From Lepeophtheirus salmonis (Eukaryota > Arthropoda > Copepoda > Siphonostomatoida > Caligidae), in contig NC_052134.2 in the NCBI RefSeq assembly GCF_016086655.4, positions 38,625,971-38,689,970 of the forward strand: DNA of 64,000 bases. The letters run 5' to 3'. The first letter of the stretch is position 1, and the number at the start of each line of letters is the position of its first letter. Made by a program: the position numbers and the translations under genes. The notes beneath the pieces were generated by a model. It was not told the DNA's origin. It searched no databases and was given only the letters and a program-made list of their open reading frames with translations. Of this stretch, positions 1 through 12,135 are shown one piece after another.

Positions 1-1544
1 AGTGGGATATACTTCCATCAGTATGTGAGTAAGCTATCTAGAGTATACAATTCAATAAAGTGTTTTCACTAGTGTCATAAACTGCATCAAAATTGAAGTA
101 GACGCCTCCATTTGGAAGACTCAAAGTGGATATTTTACGAGGTAAAATGTTCATTGTAAATAGTTCACTCTTAACTAAAATATGGAAAATATATATTAAG
201 TGTCATAATAGTTAGTATTAATGAATATAGTGCCAATATCACGCAGCAGCTTCAAAACTAAAATGGTTTCAATTTATTTGTTAATAACCGCCCTTCCCCC
301 CCGGCCAAAAAATAGTAACCCTTTGTAGTGCATGTAAACTGTGAAACCCTGTTAATAGAAAAATGTTCAGCCATCAAATAACTCTAGCTTCTGAACTCAA
401 GAGAATAATGGTGTGAAATAAGGGAATTTCTTATACTCTTAACCTTATAATCTAGAAGGCAGGCACTACTTTCCTTCAATTTTAACTCTAGGTATAGGTC
501 TTCTAAGAAAATGTACTTCCAAAATGAAATCTAGAATAGAATTTCAGTATCAATCAATATTGCACTGAAGACCCGCTTGGACTAACTTTGAGTGTAGTCC
601 TTGATAGTACCATAGAGATAAAAAGTATAGAGTGTTTACTTAATGAAAAAATTGAAGGGAGAGACAGCCGATGAATACAATCAACAAAAGGATCAAAACA
701 TTCAAAAATTATATAGTAAATAGCCGTTTCGTCTTACTTAATAATATGATTGAGGGACCTAATGGATAATGAGGGTACTCAACATGGTTCAATTTTTCCT
801 CTTTTCTCTTATGAAAATGGCAAGTAAAAAAATGAAACCCGGAAAATGCAAAATAGTTCATTGTTATTATTTTAATAATTCAGTAATTTCAATTTTCACT
901 CCGAGGCAGGAGTATGATCTCTTAAAGGAATCCCCACGATTGGTGTTAAAAGTCGCCATGAATCGCATGAAGCCTATAACAACATTATGAAGATTTGAGT
1001 GTTGAATTAAAGTCTTTAGTATTTAACTAAGTTTACGGAAGTTTGTGCATATATAGTTCGTTATTAATCAAATGTTTTAAAATCCTTTTTGTAGATGCTA
1101 CAAAAATGGTTATTCTTAAATCTTATTTGATGTTCCATATCATCAAGGGTATAACCTTTTTATAGAGGTTTATCTGTATTATATATCCTTGAAAGTATTA
1201 AGGATATTAAGTAACTTTTATGTCTTTTTCAAGTCCCGTAAAATACTTTTTAGGAGCTTTGTAAACCTTGAAAAAATATTGAACAAAATTATTGGAATGG
1301 TCTTACTCTACCCTTGTGATCACATTCATTCTCATTCAAAAGGTGGGGGAAAAGGGTTAAAAATTAATCAATTAGTTAGCCAACTACGTTACATTCTCCG
1401 ACTTTTGACTCTTGTGCTATTATTAATTTTATAGAGATATATTCTTAGTTGAATAAACGATCAGAATAAATATAGGGAAATCCTGAGTTGAAACATAATA
1501 CATAGGAATTGTTGATGTTGTGGATTAAGATAGTAAGTGTCTTG
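1..1544. other. AT-rich spacer, no gene seen
   Basis: No reading frame here resembles a known family. The two longest frames (769-990 and 1189-1434, plus) are lysine/leucine/isoleucine-rich chance frames with no splice-linked neighbours. Nothing else is recognised. Confidence 0.6.
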
Positions 1545-2190
1545 GACCGAAGTACCCAGGTATGTTATAAGTAAACTTGTATAGTCAGAGATCTCAGACT
1601 CAAACCCACTTCGGATACTCGAAATTTCACAGATCTTAAAAAAGATCCGATGGGTTTATGGATCTTAAAAAGTTAACAAAGATAGGTCGGTTCATGGATT
1701 TGGATCCCAACTACTCAAGTACCGTTTAGGTAAATTTGTATTATCCGAGATCCGAACAGGTTTCGGATATTCGAAGTTTTGTAGGTCCTAAAAAAATCTG
1801 AGAGATATTTCAGATCTTAAAAAGGTATTATCTATATCGAACATAGCATCTTTATCTTTCTTGATTAGTGCTTCGAGAGACATTTACATAAACAATTGCA
1901 TTGCCTGGTTGTTCTAACATTATTATAACAATAATTTTGATAATACTAATTCTGATGTTCTAATAGTAATAACATTGGGTTAGTCGACATCAATAATTAA
2001 TCATTAAAAATGTAACTTTAATCCAGATCTTATTTTATTTAGATCCAAACTTCTAGTAAAATGGTCATAAAATTTGAGACAAGTATCCGTATAATTTTGG
2101 TTTTGGATCTCGATCCAAAAGTTTGGGTACTCGAAATTTACTCGAATACTACGTCGAAAGACCCAATCTAATCCAGATACGCGAAAATGT
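1545..2190. repeat. Diverged direct-repeat cluster (GATCT / TCGGATAYTCGAA motifs)
   Basis: Two diverged units lie about 159 bp apart, roughly 1577-1672 and 1736-1827. Each runs from a stretch of GATC and CCGAGATC-like words through TCGGATACTCGAA or TCGGATATTCGAA to CAGATCTTAAAAAG. A third weaker unit near 2100-2150 repeats GGGTACTCGAAATT. No coding potential is seen. Dense short degenerate words of this kind are common inside non-autonomous hAT elements, so that is my guess, but I find no clean terminal inverted repeats. Confidence 0.5.
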
Positions 2191-3040
2191 GGACCTATCT
2201 TTTATTTAGTTGACAGGCACCATTGGGGATATTTACATCTTAGCCAGAGACTTTGGAGTTCATTAAATCTTGTGCGAGTAAAGTGTAGGACGATTAGAAA
2301 AAATAGCTGACACAAAAATTATATATACTTTTTTGTTTGGAATGAATACACAAAACACTATTTCACAGTCGCTCTATCGAAAATGGAAACGTGACAATGC
2401 TAGTCAAGTAAGTTAATGTTTAGTTAGTTAATAAGTACATAAAAAAATGACTGGCATAAAAAAAAATATGTTGTAATTATTTCCATTATAAACTCTTAAT
2501 TACAATATAAGAAGAATAGTTGGCTTATCCAACAATGGTGTAGATATCTAGAAGAGGATACATTCCCCATGGATTTTAACTGAGGGAGGGAGGGATGTAT
2601 AGAAAAAATGAAATAATTTGAGTATTTTATTTAGAAAACATAAACATGTGACAATAATTTGATCAATGGTTTGATTCTTAATTACATATGTCCATACAAA
2701 TCAAGCTTTATAACGGGAAGTCAGCCATTTGTATTCGCTTTGAATAATTTCTTCCCTCAAACCTAGCGTAAAGAGAGCTCAAAATACACCTTACAATTTT
2801 TTTAATTTTGGGGTTTTTAAATTGGAAGGTGTTTCCAAATTTTAAAAGGAGGAAGTTTTCCTTCATTTTTTCCACATTAATGTATCAAAAATTTGAAAGG
2901 ATCTTAAAATTAATGTACTGGGTGTAGAAAAAGTATCAAGACCTGCCTCTAAGTAGTCATTAACATTGATCAGAATGATTTTGTACAGAGAAAATTTTAT
3001 TTGATAATATTTTTTACTATAACAATGCACATTGATTATG
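2191..3040. other. AT-rich spacer, no gene seen
   Basis: No recognisable gene. The stretch next to 3040 may include the 3' non-coding end of the mariner remnant that follows, but I could not identify terminal inverted repeats. Confidence 0.5.
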
Positions 3041-4086
3041 AATCTGGCCACCCTCAGCCTCCAACGACAGCATCCAACCGCCTCCGGAACATATGCACAC
3101 ATCAGCAACGTAGTCCTTTTTTTTATGATCCTCCACTGGCGAGGTCTTCAGGGCATCAATATTCGGGTGGCGGACTTTACAGTCCTTTTTCACAATTTTC
3201 CATCAAATGGAGTAATCCACTTGATTCAGATCTGGGCTCAGAGGAGCCAAAAGTTATTAAACATGAAGTTCATGTTGCTCTCCATTCAGTCTTGTACAAT
3301 ATTAGCAGTATGGGTCGGAGCCCGTCATGCTGAAATACATACATGGCCTTGTAGGCCATCTTCATGGTCTTGGTGATCTTGATTTTCCTTCAACACCATC
3401 AAGTAGTAGGCTGCGGGTAACCATTATCCAACAGGAAACCAAATTGGAGGCATTTTTCCCCCCATGTGATGCCACAACTCCCATCATCATCACAAAGGCC
3501 GGATGATTGGTCTTGGTGACTGTTGTAATCCTGTTGTCAGCCTTGCCCAAGCATACCACCCGATCATTTTGCTTATTGTAGACGGGGTCAACGGTAAATG
3601 TATTTTCATCAGAGAAAAAAATCACCCGGTTGTTATTGTGATTCAGATCATTCAAGAGTTGTTGACATCACTGAAGACAGAGTTCTTTTTGACGTTGGGA
3701 CAGGAGGGGCCTATAAATTCTTGTAAGCAACCTTTTTCCAGCCTTTCGTCTGGCCTTGCCCCCAGTACACCGATGTACCTTCTTCTTCTTGGCATACTCT
3801 GACATTTTCATGGTTGGGTGGAACCTTAAAGGCCTCTATGATGTCTTTGGGCTTCACTTTTGGTGGGTTTTCCACTCTTGAGTTTGTCCTTAAGGTTGTC
3901 CCTATCAAAACAAACTCGAGAGATTGTGGCCTTGCTGACGTTTAAGGCCTTCATGATGTCCGATGTGGTCTTCGTGGTACCAATTAAATTGCCTATGATG
4001 GCTCTTCTTGCAAACATCGCGGCATAAATAGAACTTTTGTTTACAAGATATGTATCAATCAAAGGCTTAGAATTTAAGCTATTCAA
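3041..4086 (-). pseudogene. Mariner-like transposase, full-length but frameshifted
   Basis: Read on the minus strand, the pieces follow the order of a mariner-family transposase. The N-terminal helix-turn-helix lies at 3826-4086 (residues around SDIMKALNVSKATISRV). A linker follows at 3711-3908. The first catalytic aspartate is in FFSDENTFTVDPVYNKQNDR at about 3362-3655. The last block, with SPDLNQVDYSIW (final catalytic D), lies at about 3100-3250, and a C-terminal EAEGG is near 3050. The middle aspartate position, normally followed by SAP-H in this family, reads as a mutated FSMTGSDP. At least three frame changes and several stops separate the blocks, so no functional protein can be made. 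The enzyme would have cut and pasted its own element at TA sites. Plus-strand frames at 3001-3376 and 3503-3802 are antisense shadows. Confidence 0.88.
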
Positions 4087-4699
4087 AAATAATTGGAGCT
4101 TTAAGATTTAATGAACTGTAAGAAGGTCTCCTTACTTTTTCTACACAAGGTAAGTTGTTATGTATTTAATATTTCCTTACATGTTTTTATCTTCTTGTAT
4201 ATTCGTCTATGTATTATAAGTACTGTGTTTTACGTATTATAAATAGTCTCGTCTTTTGTAAATATATTAGAGTATAGTTAGAAGACACATGATCTTATAA
4301 ACAGTGTTACATTATTCCTCCACGTGAATTATTCTCCTCCTGTCTCTTGGTCATCCTGGATCTCTCCTATTATAAATAAGTTTGTGTCTCTCCCTCGTGA
4401 AGACGCAACATAAGTATAACACATATTTTTCAGACTTTGGTTATTTTATAATTAAATTCTTATTTTGCAGTATATTTACCTAAATATATTATTTAAACAA
4501 CTGTTTATGTTCTTCCAACATTTGTTTATATACGTAATAAGTTAGATACAACTAATTAGACTTATTGTATATCATATAAAATTTGACCCAACAAAACTTT
4601 TCTTTCTGAGTTTGAGTGTATAGATTCATAATTAGAGTACTAATAGCATTTAAGTAATTCAATAAAAATGATTGTGTTTAGATATTTCATTAATATTGC
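4087..4699. other. AT-rich spacer, no gene seen
   Basis: Non-coding. It contains TATAAATA-type boxes near 4240 and 4373 and a CT-rich stretch (4315-4400), which gives it the look of a promoter or LTR, but no matching ends or target duplication could be found. Confidence 0.4.
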
Positions 4700-5600
4700 A
4701 GTTTCCTGTAGTCTCCATCCGCTTCCAGTAGGATATAGCCACAGCTCACACTGTAAATCAAGTATAAAAATGATGCAAACACAATTTTCAGCACTTTAGG
4801 GCAAAACAATTTGGCCTCTCTCGTCACTGTTTCTTAAACCCTTGACTTTGCAATGTAGGATATGTCAAGTTCATAGATCTTCATTAGAATTGGTCAGTTG
4901 TTTTCATAAATCTTGAGGCAGTCAGACGCATTGTTCCATCTAGTATCTTGGGGCATTTTCAGACTCTGACCACCTTCTTGACGGTATTTAGCACCTGCAT
5001 GATGATTATTCCTGAAATATTTGACTACAAAACACAAACACTCTTTTACATTTTCAATTTCTAGGTCATGATTTAGAAGGTGTGCTGCACAACCATAGGA
5101 GATGATATTATGTTCAGTTGATTCTTCTAGTAGGTTCCTGCATTTTGGTAACGTTCGCTGCATTGTGTGTCACAATACTACCAACACTACAACCAAAATC
5201 ATATTCACATTTCTTGATAGAAGATTGTGCAAGTTGTGGAAGGTACTCAGCAGTGTGAGAATGATCTGAGCTGTCTACAGTGTCAATTACAAAAATTTGG
5301 GCAGTTGATGTTATTAAAGTAAAACAAATCATGGGTTCATTATGAATGTTAGACCACCCATCTATTGCAAGACATACTGTTTTATTTTTCAGGTGATTTG
5401 CACACTTTTCATATTCCTTCTCATAAATAATTGGCAAATATTCAACAACACTTTGTTGGTGGAGTGTAACCTTCCCCCTAAGTGTCTCTACCATCTTGGG
5501 AAACTGAGAATGCTGCACACGACGAAATGAAGAATTTGTTGAAGTTCTTATGATAAATCTGTCCAGAAGGGTTGATTTGCACAGTTAACATCCTTGCTGT
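4700..5600 (-). pseudogene. hAT-superfamily transposase remnant (DUF659-like region)
   Basis: Two minus-strand frames join into one hAT-type protein segment. The upstream frame, open from about 5590 to 5114, begins STLLDRFIIRTSTNSSFRRV and carries AIDGWSNIHNEPMICF, then VDSSDHSHTAEYLPQL and VTHNAANVTKM. This DGW...N...D..A-N order is typical of DUF659-containing hAT transposases. The next frame (5163-4894) carries SYGCAAHLLNH, the family's C-A-H-LN motif, then TRWNNASDCLKIYENN. Further weak similarity runs on to about 4700. A frame change sits near 5115-5165 and stops follow 4894. The BED-finger N-terminus and the C-terminal dimerisation region are not evident. The remnant is inactive. Confidence 0.82.
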
Positions 5601-7146
5601 GTGATTCTTCAATAGAAGCTGAGGCACTGAGTTAATCACTCTTAACAGTGAATATATTGTTATACTCTTCTTTTATTTGGCGTGAGAACCGAAATGAGCC
5701 AAAACATACTTTTAGTTTTACTAACGTAGGTATATAATGTAAAATTAAACTAAAATAATAGAATGTTAGCAAAAGGCATGATTGTGTTGTTGTTTTCTTC
5801 GAAGTTGCAGACAAAAAGGTTTATTCAGACTCGGACTAACGAGTTACTCAACAACTAATGAGTCCAACTTCGAGTTCGGGCTAAAGCCCAATTCCGGTCG
5901 ATTTTGACTCTGACTCCGTAGCTCTGGTATCTAGTGTTGTCAATGTATGAGTAATACAAGTAGAATCCATTAATTAACAATTATATTTTGTATTACTGCT
6001 GTTAAGATTTTCTTCATAAAAATCGACTTTAATCAAAAAATCTGGGGTTTTTTTTTTGATTTTTTTTTATTGTCAAAAACCCTGCAAAATAGTAATAAAC
6101 AGAGTACAATACGAACCGAAAATAATAATAGGTTTAAGTTTGCTCAGAGTCACTCCTAGGTTATACCATTTAATACCGTATATTTCTTCAACAAAGAGAG
6201 AGACCATGCTGCATACCCAGTATTGATGAAGCCAAGTTTGAAGTAATTGTCATTGAATGTTTCCTAATTATGCCTTGCTTGTATCTACCCTTGCGAACTT
6301 TGGTACAAGCTCAAAGCTGATTGATAAAGGCTCGCATGAAGTAGACCGGGGTTTCATTTCATAGTCAATCATGTCTAGTTCTTGTGGGGCTTTTCTATTT
6401 AGAAAACAATTCATGAAGCTGTGTTGTTTTTTTCCTTGCTCTTTATGAAATCAAATGTATTTTTGCTGTTTAAAGATGAAAAAATATACTCACACAGAAT
6501 CCGGAGTGGTATTCACATGACACATTATTGATAATTGGTACTTGAGACAGACTTTTACGGTTAATTTTATATATTTATTTATTTAAGATGAATATAAAAT
6601 TATACCCTTACATATTGTATAAAAATTTATTTGATTTCTGATTTATTTACTTTTTTAAAACTGGATGTCAAAAGACTTAGTTTCTTTGGTATAAAAACGA
6701 TCAGGGGCACCCCAGTGTGACATGGAACCCACTTTGTCCTAGAAGTAGACTAACTGATGGTAGCGCAAAGACAAAAATTCCAAAAAACGTTACGCGTACT
6801 ATCTGCAAGTCAGTGAGTAGATGTCTCCATCAAATTGTTCAGAAAAAAGAGCAGTCACATTGAATGAAATATTAGTTAATTAGGGACAATATTAAACCTT
6901 TAAAAAAGGATACTACATATTTTAATACAACCCTTCATCTATGAGTAATTTACTTTTTTTGGAGAAACTATAATTCTGAACCACCCTGTATGCACAAGGA
7001 TGAGCAGAAAAACGTGGACTGTGAATTAATGTCAATTTTTTCATTAATATAGGAAAGTTTAAGGAATTATTTTTTGACAATCTTGTTCAGCCATTCTTTG
7101 TGCATTAACAAACAAAAATAAACATTTCATCATCTAGTCATTATGA
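5601..7146. other. Spacer with a short degenerate-motif patch
   Basis: No gene is seen. At 5820-5945 there is a patch of repeated GAGT(T/C)-rich words (ACGAGTTACTC, GAGTCCAACTTCGAGTTCGG) ending in TAGTGTTGTCAATG, which resembles the end of a small hAT-type element. ACCACCCTGTAT near 6981 looks like part of a mariner terminal repeat upstream of the transposase fragment at 7147, but I could not pair it. Confidence 0.4.
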
Positions 7147-7578
7147 GTGAACAAAAAGCAGGCCATATCAGATCTCCTGGATGCCAAAGTTGAGGTGGTC
7201 AGGATTTTGGATATCGTGAAGTGCTCCAGGAACCTGGTTTTCAAGGTGGTCAAGATGAAGAATGATGGAGAAGACCTCTCCAGAAAGGCAGGCAATGGAT
7301 TGCTCGATTTAAAGAGGACCAGAGTTCCTGTCCTGTTGGGGGAAGGAAATCCCACCAGTTTGATGAATCGTCTCTCCAACGACTTCTTCGAAGATGCTAG
7401 GACAATCAAGAGGGACGTAAAGAGATACTTAGGATTCTTCTCATACACGAGGACAATTTCAAAAAATTATTCAAGCATTTCAAAAGCAACTTCTCAAGTA
7501 CAAGTTTCGCTGTCATACCCTGTATTATTATTTAAAAGCTCCCTTTCATTAATTCATCAACCGAGCACCTTGCATTGA
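7147..7578 (+). pseudogene. Mariner-like transposase, N-terminal fragment
   Basis: The first ~100 codons match the N-terminal DNA-binding part of a Tc1/mariner transposase. AISDLLDAKVEVVRILDIVK reads as the first helix-turn-helix and CSRNLVFKVVKMKNDGEDLS as the recognition helix plus linker. Next comes NRLSNDFFEDARTIKRDVKR, equivalent to the second helix-turn-helix (usually ...TIRRAVR...). Beyond about residue 105 the similarity stops and no DDE catalytic region follows before the stop at 7576-7578. The central part looks rearranged. This is a different lineage from the copy at 3041-4086, as its linker is distinct. The reverse-strand frame at 7134-7448 is a shadow. Confidence 0.8.
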
Positions 7579-10574
7579 AGCACAGGAAATTTGATGGTTC
7601 TTTCTGGTTCCAAAAGGTATCTACCATATAATTATGTAGTGTACAAAATATTTCATGTTTATAGCACATTACAACTAATGATATAAAAAGAGCAACTACA
7701 AGATAATACAATCAAACATGATAAGGAGTATTATATTCACGAAACAAGGCTTTCTGAATGTAGCATTTATTTACCGAAATATAGGGAGAAGTATTATCGT
7801 TTTGTTTTTGACCTATCTTATACAATAGATATTAGTTATGTATAACCTGCAGAACCCCAAAGATTATATAAGTAAATTAAATATATATATGGTTATCTAA
7901 ATTAGAAACAATAAAACAGTATCTGGGTTTTTATTATAGCTACTACATTATTATACGGAACAAACTACATAAAAATAAATCAATTATATTACAAAAATAT
8001 GTTTAGCTAATTCTATGGCAATAATACATGGAACGCGCACATTTTACTTAACCAACTAAGGGTAAAGCATTTTTTCTAATTTTTACTAAGGGTAAAGGTA
8101 TTTTTTCTTTCTTTTTTCTATTTATAGAATAATTATTGAATGGAATTTAGAATTAAGTATTACCATTCATGTAATGATTGTTTTAAGAGATGAAAATAAC
8201 TTTGTTAATTAATTATTATTCCGATAGCATCAAATAAAATAATCAATCATAAAACATATTTTTGTTTTTAAAACATTTATTACAAGATTCAATTCCTCCT
8301 TTCTTTTCATAACTATTCTACTTAAAAAAATAGCTCTTAGTTAGTCAAAAAAAGGGAGAAAAAATAGATTGCACGTAAGGGTGATTACATTTTTATTTAT
8401 TGAAGGCTTAAAAATGAGCCCCCTTAATTTTGAGAAGCAATTATTTTTTGATGTGATAAATGATATCCTTTTTTTAAATATATGTTAAAACTTCACCCCT
8501 TTATAAAGATTTAAAAATTCTTTTTTGATAAATATGTAATATTTTATTCCTCTTTTGATGACAATAGTCCAAGAAGAGTGTAAAAGTATCGGCATGATAA
8601 CCTTCAACACGACAGCAGTAAATACTGGGCATATAAATGACCATGTAAAACCTATGCCTTACATTTTCCTTTTGCAAAGACTTTCAGAAGCAACAATAGC
8701 ATATTGTCGGTCAACAACATATTCTCAATAATCTATTGAACATACCATTACTTTTCTTATCCACGAACAATTGACCAGACCTAAATTAAGTTACACATTT
8801 ATTGATGATAAATAAGTTTCTTCCAAAGTATTATAACCAAGTTGCAATAGATGATGTCCATAGAAGCAAAACCCCTGATGGCAAGATGTTTCCAAGTACT
8901 TATATTAATTATATTCTTAATATAAAATCATCATTATATAAAAGCTTCCCATTGGCCTCAAATCAAGTGGAAGACCCTTCTGAACTTACATTAGACACAA
9001 TGGAATTCACACACAATATTATTTTATTTTTTTTTTTACCACAGAGTTGTACTATCTTAGTTACAGGACAGGATATCATTTCATCTCTAATTCTTGGGTA
9101 GATGATTGGATTCAGACTCAAAGTTACAATAAATAAACTTTTATGAAATTATTGACCTTTCTTCGCAAGATTATATATTATAAGGCAATAAAAAGCCTGA
9201 AAGTTAATTGAGAATGTGAGGAATTGATGAATGAAATTCCTAGATTAAACTAAAATTCCGAAAGGACTTTGAAACATATAGAGGAGCTAATTGAAAGTGC
9301 CAAAAAATAAAGAATTAATAAATTTGAAGTTCATAGGAAAAAAAAATAATTTTATTTTTGTCAGTCAAGCTCATTTATTGATACGTATAAAAATCCTTAA
9401 ATAATAAGAATGAAGCTATTTACTCATATATAGATATATATTTGAATATGACAGATCTATACAAACCTTTACTTCACAGGAAGGGGGATCTTGTTGTTGT
9501 TGTTCTTTGGGGTTTTTTTTTTAAATTTCAATAATACAACCAATATTATTAAACTACACATAAAAGGGATTTGCTTATGAGGGGCTTCCCATAAATAAAT
9601 AAATGTATTTATCCTAGTACATATACTATGTATTGTATATTAAGGGGTATCACGAGAACTAAACAGTGAGCTATTACGAATTTTCGTATCTCAAAAGTTG
9701 TCATTATTAAATGTCTTTGTTTATTCTCTAAAAGAAAACTCATCACTTGTACAGCACGCGCGTCCCTGTATTTGATAAGAAAATAGATAAAAATCAGCGA
9801 GTATCTCATTTTTTATTTTATAGAAGTTAGAATTATATTTTTATGAAAAGAGTTTGCATAGCATAAATTAATGTGAATATTTGTAAGATAAACTTACTTT
9901 ATACAGTTTGAAAAAAGAAACCAAAATTTAATATTTGATTATTCTCACATTGTATTCTTCAAAATAAATTTATTAACAAGTTTCTTGAATACAACAATTT
10001 AAAATCGAATCATTATTCATTGTTCTTATTTTTTAAGGTGGTGTAAGTGAGTCTCCAATAAGAAACAGTAACGGCTACAAGAAGTTCAACTCTGCATTTC
10101 CCTTTTGGCTAGCTCAGTCATCAAATGCCATTAATTCTCCTATTCTGAAAGAATTTCTATAAATACCTTTTAAGTAAGTAAAACAAGACTTAAATAAAAC
10201 TCGCTTTGGTAAATGGGTTACAAGATAGGCCTATTTAAAAACGATTGATTAGTTTTGTCAGTTTAAATGAATCATAAATACACAAATGGTTGACAAGATG
10301 TTTAGAAATGGGGGGAAACCCTTTCAATGTTATGATAATTAGATTCCAAGAGATAAAATCGAATGTGAAAAAAATATTCCTGTATAAAAGTGGCAAGCAA
10401 ATATCGATCATTAAAATAATGTCAGATTTACCATGTCCTTTTTGTTTTCTTTTATTTTACATAGTGACATGTCAAATTTTATACAACTCTACTAATAACT
10501 TAACAACAAATGCTCAGACGGTCATGTCAAATTGACCAGGACATGTCACCCGACCCTCTCAGATTTGTAGTATT
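7579..10574. other. AT-rich spacer, no gene seen
   Basis: No recognisable gene. At about 8057-8110 a ~40-bp unit containing CTAAGGGTAAAG is present twice in tandem. Frames at 8802-9101, 9609-9809 and 10290-10535 have no family signature and sit in AT-rich sequence. Confidence 0.5.
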
Positions 10575-11155
10575 TTTGGTAAACAAGCTCAAATCATGAA
10601 TAAATTAGGTGTACCAAATTTCAGCACATAATTCTTAGTCATTCATAAGATAATTCCAAAAATCATGTCAAAAGTAGAACATTTAAATTTCTAATGACCT
10701 CAATTATGATCTCTTTTTTTTTTTAATCTGAAATACATTAGTAAGTACTTGATCACGAATAAAAAAATTGCCCGACTCTTATGAATATGAAACTTCGCCA
10801 ACATGTTTTACATAGGTGTATAGGGGTATCACTGTGCCAAAAATCGTGTTGGCTATTTAATCATAGCTCTTAGGCTGGGATCTCAAATTTAAGTTACTTT
10901 TCTCCGGAAATTTTTGGAATCCTCACATTTCAAAATATGTAAGTATCATATTCAAGAGGTAAGCTCTTTTGAATAAAAAAATATGCAAGAAAAGTAGCGT
11001 CCTATAATAAGACATTAAAACGACGTTGAACATTTTGGTCCAAAAAGGCACTTGGACGAATATCCATAACTCATGAACGACTCAAAGTTGTGTGCTGAAA
11101 TTTCAAACACTTAATCAACTCATGAATTTGAGCTTGAGTGTCAAAAACCATCCAA
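10575..11155. repeat. Foldback-like element with long imperfect inverted repeats
   Basis: The left arm at about 10575-10655 (containing CAAGCTCAAATCATGAA and AAATTTCAGCACATAA) is the approximate reverse complement of the right arm at about 11065-11153 (containing TTGTGTGCTGAAATTTC and TCATGAATTTGAGCTTG). The arms match at roughly three quarters of positions over ~80 bp by eye, with ~410 bp between them. No ORF lies inside. It is probably a decayed MITE or foldback element. Confidence 0.65.
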
Positions 11156-12034
11156 ATCCTTAAGAGTTACAATTTATTTAGTATTCATTGCTCTATGTAT
11201 TTACAAAACAACTTTAAATAACATAGATTTTACAACTCTATATATAAAAGTAAATAAAAATTCGTTTCAAAGCTCAAAAAATATGTTAATGTTCAATATA
11301 TCCCAATTTGTGTATACTATTTTATAATACGGTTTACATTTTTTTTATCGAAATTGTCGTTCATATTTGAACAAAACTGTTTACAATTTTACAAAACATA
11401 TATATTACACCTGGAATGTACACATAAAACTTTTTTTTATTTTATTTTTTTTGTTTGAAGAGGAAAAATCAATTTATGTATCAGAACACTTGGTTTCTTT
11501 ATATTTTCACAAAGAAAAACTATTGGAATTATAATCATTCATTTACAGTACATTTCAAGGATTTCGATGCAAGGGAACAAATTGAAATATGAATTGCCTT
11601 CATTAGTAAATATAAAACAATAACAATTGGCATGTAATGAAAGATTCAAGTATTCAATATCACTTCAAATTATCTGTCTTTTTCAATTTTGTTCTATTAT
11701 TTGAATCTAATTCAGGGTTAAGAGGGTAGCTGTTCTTACAAGAAACATAGATGGATATTTATATATTGATCTTCTGTGTAAGAGTATTTCTCGGATACAT
11801 CCACAACCCAACCCCCCTTCCACCAAAGTTATATGATCCACTCAATTTGTAAGATTCAGAATAATTTTATTCTTGAAATTTCTGCCGTGCATTTCTCAAT
11901 TGAAAAATATTTCTCCAATTTTCTTTGCAGAAACTATATGTAATTCTTTTTTTTATCCCTATAAAAAATGAGAAATGAATGTTTCCTCCTCAGTTTAAGT
12001 TACAATTAAACCAAGGATAGTTAAAAACCAAGAA
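11156..12034. other. AT-rich spacer, no gene seen
   Basis: Non-coding by eye, with homopolymer T runs. Nothing recognised. Confidence 0.5.
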
Positions 12035-12135
12035 TAAAGAGATGTAGCTCATTGGAAAAAAGCGCACAGCAATAAATTATATCCCTTGGACTAAATCTGC
12101 GTAGGCTCAATTCACGGTTGCTCCTAGAGAAGGAA
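12035..12135 (+). repeat. tRNA-derived SINE fragment (decayed)
   Basis: GATGTAGCTCATTGG resembles a Pol III A box (TRGYNNANNGG). About 60 bp later GGCTCAATTCACGG resembles a degenerate B box (GGTTCGANTCC). The spacing fits a tRNA head, but no cloverleaf with paired acceptor arms can be drawn, so I read it as a decayed tRNA-derived SINE rather than a tRNA gene. Confidence 0.4.

Noticed and set aside
769..990. 73-codon frame
   Set aside because: Chance open frame in AT-rich DNA with no recognisable similarity.
3001..3376. Two overlapping plus-strand frames of 110 and 114 codons
   Set aside because: They are antisense to the conserved C-terminal blocks of the minus-strand mariner remnant.
4210..4526. 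Possible solo LTR (TGTATT... to ...TTCCAACA, with TATA-like and CT-rich parts)
   Set aside because: No matching 4-6 bp target duplication, no second copy and no internal retrovirus-like coding were found.
8802..9101. 99-codon frame
   Set aside because: No family motif, ends in a phenylalanine run from poly(T), and no splice partners.
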